A stretch of 64,000 bases of DNA, taken from positions 12,822,501 to 12,886,500 of the forward strand of contig NC_010162.1 in the NCBI RefSeq assembly GCF_000067165.1. The letters are read 5' to 3'. Positions 39,950 through 49,062 of the stretch are shown in pieces; positions within the stretch are counted from its first letter, which is position 1, and every line of letters starts with the position of its first letter. The notes beneath the pieces were generated by a model that saw only the letters and a program-made list of their open reading frames with translations, ran no database searches and had not been told where the DNA came from. A program made the translations under genes and the position numbers. The DNA is from Sorangium cellulosum So ce56 (GTDB lineage Bacteria > Myxococcota_A > Polyangia > Polyangiales > Polyangiaceae).

Positions 39950-41140
39950 CTACCTGGCGGGCGATCGCAAGGACGACGGCTCCTCCGCGGCCACCAGCGC
40001 CGTCCCGGGCCCGATGTGGAACGCGTTGCCTCGCCAGGAGACCCGCCGGTTCGAATAGGCGTTCAGCCAGCAGAAGAACCAGCACAGCGTCCGGAGCGGC
40101 TCCGCCGCCACCAGCGCCAGGTTGGAGCGCGCCGGGCGCAGCATCTTCAGGGCCAGGAAGGTCCCCAGGCTCTGGAGCGTCCAGGCGAACAGCCACATCT
40201 CCAGCGCGAGGCCCGTCGGGCTGAGCAGCAACGTGAGCCACGCGATGAGCAGCGGCGAGTTGAACGGCTCCGCCGCGAAGCAGCGCGGAACGAGCGTGCG
40301 CCGCATCTTCGCCCAGCGGGTGTGTCGATCCAGCATGCGCGTGAGAGAGCAGCTCGTGTTGCGGTTCTCGATCGGATCCAGGCAGAGATCGACGACGAAC
40401 CCGCACGCGCTGAAGCGCTGTCCGAGCATGTCGTCCTCCGCCAGCACGTGGGCCACGCTCTCGAACCCTCCCACCCGCGCGAGATCGACCCGCCGCATCG
40501 CCATCGATTTGCCCACGCTGATCGACCGCCCCGCGAGCTCGGCGGCGGCGACGACCCCGGGCGCGATGAACGCCCCGAGCTGCGCGTTCTCGACCACCGC
40601 GCCGAGCGTCCGCTCCCCCGTGCCCACGACGACGCTCGAGACGAGCCCCACGCCCGGCCGCATCAAGATCGACAGCAGCGAGCGGAGGTAGTCTGGGCGG
40701 ACACACACGTTCGCGTCCGAGATGACGAGGACGCTGCCCTCGGCCCTGCGCTCGAGCTCGAGGAGCTGCGCCACCTTCGGGTTCAACGCCTCGCTCGGAT
40801 CCGTCAGGCAGAGCCGCGCCTTCAGCTCGGGGTGCGCCGCGATGAAGGCCTGGATCACCGGCACCGCGCGGTCTTCTCGCGAGGCCACGCCGAAGACGAT
40901 CTCGTAACAGGGGTAATCGAGCCGGGCGAAGGATTCGAGGTTGTCGGCGAGCCCGTCGTCGACGCCCGCGACGGGCTTGAGGATGCTGACGAACGGGGTC
41001 GCCCCGCACGGTCGCGACGCTTGGACCGGCGCAACGAGCCGGTGCCGCGCGATCCTCCAGAGGAAGGAGGTTTGGATCGTCGCGTAGATGATGGATGACA
41101 GCGCCGTCGGCGCGACCGTCGCCAGATCTCCCCAATCCAT
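39950..41140 (-). CDS. GT21-type glycosyltransferase (ceramide glucosyltransferase-like)
   Basis: 396-aa membrane glycosyltransferase. An N-terminal hydrophobic segment (about 12-30) precedes the GT-A domain: VSILKPVAGVDDGL, D142 in ISDANV, EDD at 235-237, and the processive RHTRW motif at 272-276. Two or three C-terminal membrane segments follow (LLIAWLTLLLSPTGLALEMW). The pattern fits ceramide glucosyltransferases and HpnI, which act on sphingolipids or hopanoids; myxobacteria make sphingolipids, so a glycosylceramide role is plausible. No other lipid gene is adjacent. Confidence 0.85.
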   Translation of the reverse strand: MDWGDLATVAPTALSSIIYATIQTSFLWRIARHRLVAPVQASRPCGATPFVSILKPVAGVDDGLADNLESFARLDYPCYEIVFGVASREDRAVPVIQAFIAAHPELKARLCLTDPSEALNPKVAQLLELERRAEGSVLVISDANVCVRPDYLRSLLSILMRPGVGLVSSVVVGTGERTLGAVVENAQLGAFIAPGVVAAAELAGRSISVGKSMAMRRVDLARVGGFESVAHVLAEDDMLGQRFSACGFVVDLCLDPIENRNTSCSLTRMLDRHTRWAKMRRTLVPRCFAAEPFNSPLLIAWLTLLLSPTGLALEMWLFAWTLQSLGTFLALKMLRPARSNLALVAAEPLRTLCWFFCWLNAYSNRRVSWRGNAFHIGPGTALVAAEEPSSLRSPAR

Positions 41141-41342
41141 GGATGGCCATGCTGATCGAATCGCGTGGCGTATCGATGGCTGGACCGCAAACCCAGCGCT
41201 GACTTTTCGCGACCGAGGCGTGACAGCCCCTCACCGCCACGACACACCGTGATGGCCGGTGCGAGCTCGGGTGTACCGTGAGATCTGTCGCCGACACACC
41301 CGCGCCGGGATCAAGCGAGCCTATCGGCGCGGCCGGGCAGCG

Positions 41343-42506
41343 TCAGCTGATGCGGCCGATGAGCTCGCGCGTGATGTTCTTCTGGTGCGACTCGAGCGTG
41401 CCGCCGCCGATCTCGAGCAGCTTGGCGTCGCGGAAGAACCGCTCCACCTTGTACTCGGTGCAGTAGCCCCAGCCGCCGAGCACCTGCATGGCGTTGTCGG
41501 CCACCTCCTTGCCCACCGGCGCGGCGAAGAGCTTCGCCGCGTCGGTCCCGAGCCGGTTTCTCCGCTCGGGGCTGACGTTGCGCGCGACCGCGTAGATGAG
41601 GGCGCGCGCCGCCTCGGTCTTGGCGTAGCTCTCCGCGATGTAGCGCTGGATCTGCCCGTGCTCGGCGATGGGCTTGCCGAAGCTCCTCCGCTCTCCGGCG
41701 TACTGGATCATGATCTCCAGACAGCGGTCCGCGATACCCAGGCTCATGGCCGCGAGCGTGAGGCGCTCCAGCTCCAGGTTTCTCATCATGTTGCGGATGC
41801 CGCCCCCCTCCTGGCCGAGGACGTTCCAGGCGGGCACGACGCAGTCGTCGAAGAGGAGCTCGCTCATCGTGCTCCCCCGCATTCCCATCTTCGGGGTCTT
41901 CTCGTCGGTCGAGAACCCGGGGAACCCCCGCTCCACCACGAAGGTCGTGACCCGGCCCTCGATGGTCGCATAGACCAGGAAGATCTGGGCCTCCGGGGCG
42001 TTCGTGATGAGCGCCTTGCGCCCCTTCAGGATGTACCGATCCCCGTCGCGCCGGGCGAACGTCTTCATGCCGAGGACGTCTGTCCCGCTCGTCGGCTCGG
42101 TCATGCCCATCGCGCCGATCCACTCGCCGGACAGCACCTTCGGCAGGTACCGCGCGCGCTGCTCGTCATTGCCGGCGTGGAAGAAGTTGTTCACGAACAA
42201 CATCGCGTGGGCGAGATACGCGAGCGTGAACCCGGGATCGCTCTTCGCGAGCTCGTGGTGGACGATCACCGCGGCGACCGCGTCCATGCCCGCGCCCCCG
42301 TGCTCCGAGGGCACGGTCACGCCGAGCAGGCCGAGCTCGCCGAGCCGCCGCATCAGGGGAACGTTCAGGGTGGCGCTCCGGTCGTGCTCGTCGGCCTGCG
42401 GCTCGACGACCTCACGGGCGAAATCCCGCACCATCTGCCGCAGCATCCGGTGCTCTTCCGTCGGGTTTTCCAGATCGCTTTCCATTGCGGAGGATGACGC
42501 GCTCAT
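41343..42506 (-). CDS. Acyl-CoA dehydrogenase, isovaleryl-type active site
   Basis: 387-aa FAD enzyme. FAD/substrate motifs: GAMGMTEPTSGTDV (about 131-144) and the C-terminal RDAKLLEIGGGTLESHQ. The usual catalytic Glu of the C-terminal IYEGT motif is replaced by Gly (IGGGT). A Glu is present instead at E247 in NLELERLTLAAM, the position used by isovaleryl-CoA dehydrogenases. So a branched substrate such as isovaleryl-CoA (leucine breakdown, iso-fatty acid supply) is inferred. ATG 42506 is used; a second ATG at 42485 is possible. Confidence 0.9.
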   Translation of the reverse strand: MSASSSAMESDLENPTEEHRMLRQMVRDFAREVVEPQADEHDRSATLNVPLMRRLGELGLLGVTVPSEHGGAGMDAVAAVIVHHELAKSDPGFTLAYLAHAMLFVNNFFHAGNDEQRARYLPKVLSGEWIGAMGMTEPTSGTDVLGMKTFARRDGDRYILKGRKALITNAPEAQIFLVYATIEGRVTTFVVERGFPGFSTDEKTPKMGMRGSTMSELLFDDCVVPAWNVLGQEGGGIRNMMRNLELERLTLAAMSLGIADRCLEIMIQYAGERRSFGKPIAEHGQIQRYIAESYAKTEAARALIYAVARNVSPERRNRLGTDAAKLFAAPVGKEVADNAMQVLGGWGYCTEYKVERFFRDAKLLEIGGGTLESHQKNITRELIGRIS

Positions 42507-42601
42507 CGCGGCCCAACGTAGCACGCGCGGCCGCGCATCAGCGATGGGGTGGCACGCCGTTCGCCTCGTCCCCGGACGGACCGTCACCGAAAGGGGCACG
42601 A

Positions 42602-42781
42602 ATGAGAAGCTGGACCGATGTGGTGCTCTGGAGCGTGGTGCTGGTCTCGCTGCTGACCTGGCTGCTCGCCATGGTCGGTGTGCTGGCCGTGCACCCGTGG
42701 ACCCCCGTGCTCCTCGTGATCGCCGCCGCCTTCGCCGTGACCGGGATGTTACGGCAGATGCCCGGGCGGCCGCGGCTCTGA
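42602..42781 (+). CDS. Small two-helix membrane protein
   Basis: 59-aa protein beginning MRSWTDVVLWSVVLVSLLTW, with two membrane segments at about 7-27 and 33-50 and a basic tail. AAAGGGG precedes the ATG. It is divergent from the acyl-CoA dehydrogenase and its last 33 bases overlap the end of the opposite gene. No family is recognised; hydrophobic small proteins of this kind are often missed. Confidence 0.5.
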   Translation: MRSWTDVVLWSVVLVSLLTWLLAMVGVLAVHPWTPVLLVIAAAFAVTGMLRQMPGRPRL

Positions 42782-45700
42782 GCCGCCGGGAGCGGCCGGG
42801 GCGCCCGGCGGCGCGTCCGTCGCCGGGGGCGAGGGCCCGTCCTGGCAGCACCGCACGCCGGTCGAGTAATCGAGGTAGCTCCTCGGGTGGGCCGTGATCA
42901 GCGCCTCGCAGCCCGCGCGGGTCGAGCGCGCGTAGAAGCCGCCGGCGAACGCTCCGCCCGGCTCGTTCACCCACTCATCGAGGTTGCCCACGAGATCGTA
43001 GACCGCGTCGCTGCCCCAGCGGCTCCTGCACCGCGGGCTCCCGCCCGTCTCCCGGAGCAGCGGCTCCCGGGCGCTGCGCACGCGGTTCAGCCGGGGATCC
43101 AGGTGGCCAATCGACGCATTGCCGTGGAGCAGCGCGGCGGGGTGCGCCGGCCGGTAGACGTTGCACGCGCCCTCCTCGAACGTGTCGCCGTACGGGTACA
43201 GCGTGTCGTCCTCGCCGCGGCACGCCGTGACGAACTCCTCGACCGAGCAGAGCCGCTTGCCGGCCGCGGCGCAGGCGCTCTCGGCCACGAGGCCGGTCAC
43301 GTAGCCGCTCGGCCGCACCCCGGACCGCGAGCGGGCCAGGGCGGCGATCGCCCGGCCGCGCTGCCATGGGGCGAGCAGGGGCAGGGGGAACGCGCGCGCG
43401 TGGACGTCGCCGATCCGCCGCAGGCCGGTCGACCAGTCGGCGAGGGTGAGCTCGAGCAGGTTCGGCGTTGACGGGTAGTCGGGCGAGAGCGCCTGTCCGG
43501 TGGCGCCGTCGACGAGCATCGCCTCGAAGCGATCGACGCAGAAGCGGCCGCCGTCGATGGCCACCATGTCCGCCGGGCACGCGGGCGCGCCAGGCAGCGC
43601 GGCGGCGGGCGCCTCCGCGGGCTCTCCTGCGGCCGGGCGCGCCGCGCCCGCGCTCGCGGGCAGCGCGGGGCGAGCGACGCCGGCTTCGGCCTGCGCGTCG
43701 AGGCCGCTCACGGCGCTCCCGAACCACCGCAGGCTGCCGTCGGAGGCCCAGACCGCATCGCCCACCACGCACGCGCCGGGCGCCGCGAGCTCCGGGACGG
43801 TCACGAAGGCGCCGGGCGCCGGGGCCGGGACCGCGCGCCGCGCGGGCTGCCCGTCGACGCAGAGCGCGCCGGTGTCGTCGGCCGGCCAGGGCTGCGACGC
43901 GAGCTCGGCGCCTTCGTCGTCCAGCCACACCACGTGGCGCCGGGCCGCGTCGCTGAGCAGCGCGCCCCCCTCGGGCAGGGCGACGAGCCGCACCGCGAGG
44001 TCGCCCTCGGCGATCGGCAGCGACGTCACGCGCGCCGCGCCGGGCCGGCCGAGCGCGTCGATCGAGAGCGCCACGACCTTGCGCGGATCCGCGGCGCTCA
44101 CGCCGGCGACGATGGCCCCGCCGCCGCGGCGCTCGCATGCGTCGAACCCCGCGCGCACCGGCGACGCGATGGCGAGGGCGGGCGGCGCGCGGCCTCCTGC
44201 GTCGGGGTCGGGCGCGCCGGGCGCGACGGGCGCGAGCCCGCCCTGAGCGCCGGGCCCGGTGAGCGCGCCCGAGGCGTCGATCCCGGTGATCTGGAGCCTG
44301 TCGCCGAGCACCTCGAGGAAGAGCCCGCGCTCGCGGCCCCCGACGAGCGCCGTGCTGTCCTCGTGCGCGCGCCCCCGCAGCGCGGGCACCACGAGCGGCT
44401 CGGGCAGGAGCCGCCCCACGTCGGTCCTCGCGAGCCACCAGGACGACCCGATGCGCGCGGCGCGCCGCCTGTCGGTGGAGCGCTCCGGCTCGCCGATCGG
44501 CGTGGCCGGCGCGCCGCCGGCGGCGCCTGCCTGCGCTGCGCCGGGGCTCTCCGGCGCCGCCGCCGCGGTGACCAGGGCGCGCGCGTCGAGCCGGTGGAGC
44601 TGCCCCGCGGCGAAGGCGAGCCCCTCGCCGTCCGTCGCGAGCGCGCCCCACGCGATGCGCGCGCGCCGCGCCGGGAACGGGTCCGGCTCGCGGCGCGGCT
44701 GCCCGTCGGCGCGCGAGGCCGAGAAGAGCCCGCCGGAGATCGTCTGGAAGTACGCGCGATCTCCCGCCCACGCGGCGAGCCCCGGGTCGTACCCCGGCTG
44801 CCCCGCGGCGCGCCGGGCGCCGCTCGCGGCGATGCGCTCGAGCGCGCCGATCTCGGCCGGCGTGACCGGGGTCGCGTCCGCGAGGCGCGCCGGATCCACG
44901 GCGCAGACCGCCCTGGGCGCGGCGCCGGCAACGAGCCGCTGGAGCGAGGGCGCGACGCGCGTCGCCTGGCAGGCCCCGTTGCGGCCGGTGACGTCGACGA
45001 CCACGGCGCCTGCGCTCGCGGTCACGAGGCGCGGATCCTGGTGGCCGCGCAGCGCGCCGTACTCGAGGTCGCCCTCGACCACGACGGCGCGCCGGCCCGG
45101 ACCGAGCTTGCCGTCCTCGCCGAGCGAGGCGAAGGCGATCTGCGCGCTCCCGAGCCATGACGTGCTCGTCTTCTTCGAGCTCGCCGCGTAAAATAAGAGA
45201 TCGATCGCGCCTGGCCGCCCGCCTGCGTCGATCAGCCCCATGCCGTCGAGCGGCGGCCGGAAGCGCAGCCCGGTGGGGGACGACGTGGCCGTGATCCCTT
45301 CGGACGGCGAGACCCAGCGGAGCCGCACCTCGACCTCGGGCAGCGGGTCCGGCCGCTTCGGCCGGGGCGCGGGGCGCGCGGTCTTCGTGGGCCGGCCGTC
45401 GCGCCCGCGGTGCTCGCCGCGCTTCTTCCGCGTGGCCTTGCCGCTCGCGCCGGAGGCCTTTGCCGGCTGCTTCGGCTTCGCCACCGTCGCCTTGCGGCCG
45501 GGGGCCTTGCGCGCGGGCTTCGCCGCAGCGGAGCGCTCGCGCGCGCCGCGCTGCGCCGGCGTCGCGGAGCCGCCGCGCGGCGCGGCCTCGGCGAGCTCGA
45601 GCAGCGCGACGCGCTCGCCCACGGCGGCCATGGCGTGCGCGCGGATCGGGGCGCACGTGCGCGACGCGGCCGAGGCCTCGCCGGGGAGGATGGCCGTTAC

Positions 45701-46177
45701 GCAGAGCTCGCTGCCCTGCGATGTGAGCAGCGTGGTGGTCCCGTCGGGGGACGAGAGGGCGCCGGCGAGGTCCTCGTCGAGGAGCAGGTGCGGCGGTCCG
45801 AGCTCGCCGGTGGCAGCGTCGAGCCGCCTGACCCAGCCGGCGCGATCGGACGACAGCTTGGAGAGGAGCAGCACCGAGCGGCGATCGAGCGACGGCTCGA
45901 TCGTGAACGGGAGCGGCTGCACCGTCGCGGTGCCGAGCGGCGTGCGGCCGGGGGGAGCCACGCCCGCCAGGGCGGTCGCGGCGGCGCCGATCGAGGGCGC
46001 GCTCTCCGAGGCGGGAGCCGGGGCCGGGCTTGTGCCGGGCGCGTACGCCGCGGTGCCGGTCTGTGCGGGCGCGTCCCGCAGGGAGCCGCCGGAGCACGCG
46101 CCCGCGCCGCAGGCGAGCGGCACGAGCAGGGCAGGGAGCACGGATCGGGGGGAGAGGGGGGATCGGGGACGACGCAT
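42749..46177 (-). CDS. Large lipoprotein with formylglycine-generating-enzyme-like domain
   Basis: 1142-aa protein. A signal with cysteines at 23 and 28 suggests a lipoprotein. Residues about 190-280 are Lys/Arg/Pro-rich and disordered. The middle is a beta-rich region with many Ala/Gly/Pro runs (propeller-like). The C-terminal 270 residues start CPADMVAIDGGRFCVDRFEA and include GNLDEWVNEPGGAFAGGFY, the SUMF1/PvdO sulfatase-modifying fold. In myxobacteria such domains occur in surface proteins, often non-catalytic. It overlaps a small opposite-strand gene at its 3' end. Confidence 0.8.
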   Translation of the reverse strand: MRRPRSPLSPRSVLPALLVPLACGAGACSGGSLRDAPAQTGTAAYAPGTSPAPAPASESAPSIGAAATALAGVAPPGRTPLGTATVQPLPFTIEPSLDRRSVLLLSKLSSDRAGWVRRLDAATGELGPPHLLLDEDLAGALSSPDGTTTLLTSQGSELCVTAILPGEASAASRTCAPIRAHAMAAVGERVALLELAEAAPRGGSATPAQRGARERSAAAKPARKAPGRKATVAKPKQPAKASGASGKATRKKRGEHRGRDGRPTKTARPAPRPKRPDPLPEVEVRLRWVSPSEGITATSSPTGLRFRPPLDGMGLIDAGGRPGAIDLLFYAASSKKTSTSWLGSAQIAFASLGEDGKLGPGRRAVVVEGDLEYGALRGHQDPRLVTASAGAVVVDVTGRNGACQATRVAPSLQRLVAGAAPRAVCAVDPARLADATPVTPAEIGALERIAASGARRAAGQPGYDPGLAAWAGDRAYFQTISGGLFSASRADGQPRREPDPFPARRARIAWGALATDGEGLAFAAGQLHRLDARALVTAAAAPESPGAAQAGAAGGAPATPIGEPERSTDRRRAARIGSSWWLARTDVGRLLPEPLVVPALRGRAHEDSTALVGGRERGLFLEVLGDRLQITGIDASGALTGPGAQGGLAPVAPGAPDPDAGGRAPPALAIASPVRAGFDACERRGGGAIVAGVSAADPRKVVALSIDALGRPGAARVTSLPIAEGDLAVRLVALPEGGALLSDAARRHVVWLDDEGAELASQPWPADDTGALCVDGQPARRAVPAPAPGAFVTVPELAAPGACVVGDAVWASDGSLRWFGSAVSGLDAQAEAGVARPALPASAGAARPAAGEPAEAPAAALPGAPACPADMVAIDGGRFCVDRFEAMLVDGATGQALSPDYPSTPNLLELTLADWSTGLRRIGDVHARAFPLPLLAPWQRGRAIAALARSRSGVRPSGYVTGLVAESACAAAGKRLCSVEEFVTACRGEDDTLYPYGDTFEEGACNVYRPAHPAALLHGNASIGHLDPRLNRVRSAREPLLRETGGSPRCRSRWGSDAVYDLVGNLDEWVNEPGGAFAGGFYARSTRAGCEALITAHPRSYLDYSTGVRCCQDGPSPPATDAPPGAPAAPGGSEPRPPGHLP

Positions 46178-46315
46178 CCTTCGCTCGCGCTCGGGTCTCC
46201 TTGTCCGCGTGGCTGCCCGGGGCGGCGGCCGAGCCTAGCGCGGGTGCCGCCCGCACGCTCGCCGTTGGTCCGGAAATGGCGGAGAGGACGCCAAGAGGGG
46301 CGAGGTGCAGGGGAG

Positions 46316-46978
46316 ATGGAGTCGGGTACAAAAAGGGTCTATCTAGATCGCGCCGATACGACAGGGAACGTTGTCGTGACAGAGCTCATCGCAGGTGAGA
46401 GCCCCGTCGTCCGAGTGGCTGAGACCTGGTTCCACCCTCAGGGAGGCGGTCAAAGGTCCGATCGAGGCGCCATGGGTCCGGCTCGCGTGCTGCACGTGGC
46501 TCACCATGGCGGCATGGTGGATCACTTCGTGGACTCGCTCGCGGGCCTGTCCGTCGGAGGGACCTACGGCTTTGCAGTCGACTCCGCCTGGCGGAAGCTG
46601 AATTCGGTCTACCATTCGTCCGGGCACCTGATCGCCGGGCTGGTGGAAAATCTTCAGCATGGGTTGACCGCCGTGGCCGGTCATCCGTGGCCAGGAGAAG
46701 CGCGTGTCGAGTTCGAGGGGCAGGCGGAAGCCTCCAGCTTTGATGGGCTTGCCATAGAGCTTTCGACACGCCTGGGAGAGCTCCTCTCGAAACCCATCGA
46801 GGTCAAGGTGACGGGTGATCCGTACAGCTCGCGAGCGATCCAGATCGGGGACTTCCCTCCGATACCTTGCGGTCGAACCCACGTGCGAGCGCTGTCCGAG
46901 ATTTCCGCCATACGAGTCCTGAGCATCAAGAGGAAAGGGAACCGTGTTCGCGTCGCTTATGACGCGTTACCTCCCTGA
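46316..46978 (+). CDS. alaX: Alanyl-tRNA editing protein AlaX
   Basis: 220-aa free-standing editing domain related to the AlaRS C-terminal editor. HPQGGGQ at 40-46, metal ligands H100 and H104 (SVYHSSGHLI), and C185 with H189 (CGRTHV, where family members usually have CGGTHV). It hydrolyses Ser-tRNA(Ala) or Gly-tRNA(Ala) made in error. Base use is lower in GC than the neighbours, so recent transfer is possible. GGGG precedes ATG 46316. Divergent from the large lipoprotein. Confidence 0.9.
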   Translation: MESGTKRVYLDRADTTGNVVVTELIAGESPVVRVAETWFHPQGGGQRSDRGAMGPARVLHVAHHGGMVDHFVDSLAGLSVGGTYGFAVDSAWRKLNSVYHSSGHLIAGLVENLQHGLTAVAGHPWPGEARVEFEGQAEASSFDGLAIELSTRLGELLSKPIEVKVTGDPYSSRAIQIGDFPPIPCGRTHVRALSEISAIRVLSIKRKGNRVRVAYDALPP

Positions 46979-47545
46979 TCCCTGAACATGAGCCGCTCGA
47001 CGGACCGAAGCTTGCACGATTCAGAAGATTGTGTGCAGTGCTCCTCCGTCGTTGGTCCTCCACGACATATGCAACCTGAGCTCCCATTCCGTCCGGGGGC
47101 AACCCTGCCTCCCGGTCTGAACCTTTCCCCACGCCACCGGTCCGTGCCCGACGCAGGTTGACGCCGCGCGATCGCTGCAGGTACCGTCGTAGCGTGCCGT
47201 GGGGGGGCGTCCTTGTTATGGGTGCGTCGGATGCTCGGCTCAGCGCCTTTTGCTGTCGACGCAGTCAAGGCGGCGGGCAGCCCGGCTGGCGCAATGGCGG
47301 AGGGCATCGACCCGCCTGGCCACGAGCGCAGCGCGTGCGACGCTCACCGATGGACCGACCTGCAAGGCCCACGAGGCGGGGCGTCCGATGCAGCCGCAAA
47401 TTCCACAAGGACGGATCCTGGGCGCGCCGAGTCTGCCGGATTGCTCGGCCTCCAGAGGGGCGCGTGTGCGGTTGCGCCGGCTGGCTTCAGCGGGGTTGAC
47501 GGGGATGTGGACGATCTGGCGCGTCTCTGGCGCCGGAGGTGCGTG
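46979..47545. other. 567-bp spacer without a recognised gene
   Basis: Several frames are open on both strands but none shows protein-like composition, a good ribosome-binding site, or a recognised motif. Base composition is lower in GC in the first 150 bases, then GC-rich. It may be the remains of inactivated genes in an accessory stretch. No inverted terminal repeats of an insertion sequence were seen. Confidence 0.4.
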
Positions 47546-48031
47546 ATGCGACGATACGTCTCGTTGTTCCTGCTCGCTCTGCTGGTGTGCGTCCTCCCCG
47601 AGGACAGTGCGCCCGTTCGAGGACAAGCGTGGCCCGAGTCGGTCGGCCCAGATGCCGGGGTGATCGAGGCCCCTTACGCAGGGGAGATCGAGGGGGTGCC
47701 CGAGCGCGGGACATGGGAGGAGACCGAGCAACTCGATCGATGGTTCACTCGTGAATCGGTGGTCGTCATCAACGGCAAGGTCGTCGACCACGAGGAGATC
47801 GCGGCGCGTCGCCGCGCCGCACGCCGCGAAGCAGCCCGAAACGATCTCGCCGGACGGCTGTCCAGGGCCATCAGCGAGCAGATCAGGGGGGTGAATGTCC
47901 TGGCCTTCAAGATGAGGGTCTGGGCCGAGGGGGTGCGCTGCGACGACAAACGGTTCATGTCGCCGCCACCGGCGCCGGCGGGCCACTGTCCGGACGGCGC
48001 CGAGGACTGCAACGATGCTCCTCTGCGATGA
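47546..48031 (+). CDS. Small secreted protein of unknown function
   Basis: 161-aa protein with a signal peptide (MRRYVSLFLLALLVCVLPED, cut near APVRGQA). The mature part is polar, with a basic helix (EEIAARRRAARREAARNDLA) and a proline/cysteine tail (MSPPPAPAGHCPDGAEDCND). GGAGG lies about nine bases before ATG 47546. No family is recognised. The next gene starts 45 bases after its stop on the same strand. Confidence 0.6.
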   Translation: MRRYVSLFLLALLVCVLPEDSAPVRGQAWPESVGPDAGVIEAPYAGEIEGVPERGTWEETEQLDRWFTRESVVVINGKVVDHEEIAARRRAARREAARNDLAGRLSRAISEQIRGVNVLAFKMRVWAEGVRCDDKRFMSPPPAPAGHCPDGAEDCNDAPLR

Positions 48032-48076
48032 CCGGCATCCTCTCGCTGGCCGCAAGGCGTGGGCTGGGCTACGGGT

Positions 48077-48472
48077 ATGAACGTTGAATGGACGAAAGAC
48101 ATCCTTCTCATCTGGCGCATAGCCCGCAAGACGCACTCTGGTGGCTTGTCGGTGGAGGAGCGGCGCGCTCTCGCCGAGGAGTTCGGCGTGAGCGAACAGG
48201 TGGTTCTGCGTTACGAACGCGCGAGGACCGCCTACGACTTGTCGATAGCCCAGAAGCGGTGGCGTCAGGCCAAGTGGGAAACGATTCTGCGGATGACGGA
48301 AGGCGGAAAGGCGTTCGAGGACGAGAAATTTCCAGACGAGTTGGAGGCGACGTTGGAGAGGTTGAGGGATGCGGAACCAGAGAATGAGCTCACCCGCGAG
48401 CTTCGTGACGCCAGGGACGCGATCCGGGTAGAACTCGGCTTACCCCCCGTCCCGACCGAAGACTACTCATGA
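48077..48472 (+). CDS. Cytosolic helical protein, possible DNA-binding helix-turn-helix
   Basis: 131-aa soluble protein MNVEWTKDILLIWRIARKTH with a segment ALAEEFGVSEQVVLRYERAR that reads like a helix-turn-helix. The C-terminal half is an acidic helical stretch (LEATLERLRDAEPENELTRE). No family is certain. It follows the small secreted protein by 45 bases and may form a two-gene unit. An upstream in-frame start would add six residues. Confidence 0.6.
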   Translation: MNVEWTKDILLIWRIARKTHSGGLSVEERRALAEEFGVSEQVVLRYERARTAYDLSIAQKRWRQAKWETILRMTEGGKAFEDEKFPDELEATLERLRDAEPENELTRELRDARDAIRVELGLPPVPTEDYS

Positions 48473-48539
48473 GCCCCCGCTCGCGAACGCGCCCGAACGC
48501 TCGGCCTCGACCGGCTCATCCACGTAGGCGGGCCTCGGC

Positions 48540-48971
48540 GTGGGCATCACGTCGCTGGGCGAGCGTCGCGCCACGGGAGGGATGACCCTGCAGCCCAGCG
48601 TAGCGCTCGGCTGGCGGTTCGCCGAATGGGGCAGCCTTTATTACCGCAATGCGATCTCCTTCTTCAATTTGAAGGATTTGCGCTGGATCGGCGTCATCGA
48701 CGTGAACGCCGCCGTGCTCGGGATCCACCACCGCGAGCTCACGCTGGAGCTCGGTCCGAGCCTCGACGTGTTCGCCGTGCCGCTCTGCGCCGACACGTGG
48801 TGCCAGCGTGAGCACGGCCTGGCGCCGGCCCTGCATCTGGGCGCGACGCTCTCCCCGGCACCGGAGAGCAGGCTTCGCGGCAGAGGCACCGTACATGCGG
48901 CGTATATCCCAGGTATCGCCTGGTCTGGGATCTCCATCAGCATCGCCGTCGAGGGCGTCTATCGCTTTTGA
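48540..48971 (+). pseudogene. Truncated outer-membrane barrel-like gene
   Basis: 143 codons open from a GTG. The product has alternating strands (TLQPSVALGWRFAEWGSLYY, LTLELGPSLDVFAVP) and ends in the aromatic residue F as barrel proteins do (VEGVYRF). It lacks a signal peptide and starts only 68 bases after the preceding stop. A shifted frame upstream reads LDRLIHVGG, as if the real N-terminus were cut off by a frameshift. It is probably a decayed C-terminal fragment. Confidence 0.4.
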
Positions 48972-49062
48972 TGGCAATCACAGCGCGCGTCGCCTTGCGG
49001 GCTCCGACGACGTGGGCTCACCTTGTGCAGGGGAGGAGGCGCTCGGGAGCCTCGACGCCACG

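Noticed and set aside
46979..47545. Possible insertion-sequence remnant in the spacer after alaX
   Set aside because: No terminal inverted repeats, target duplications or transposase motifs could be found.
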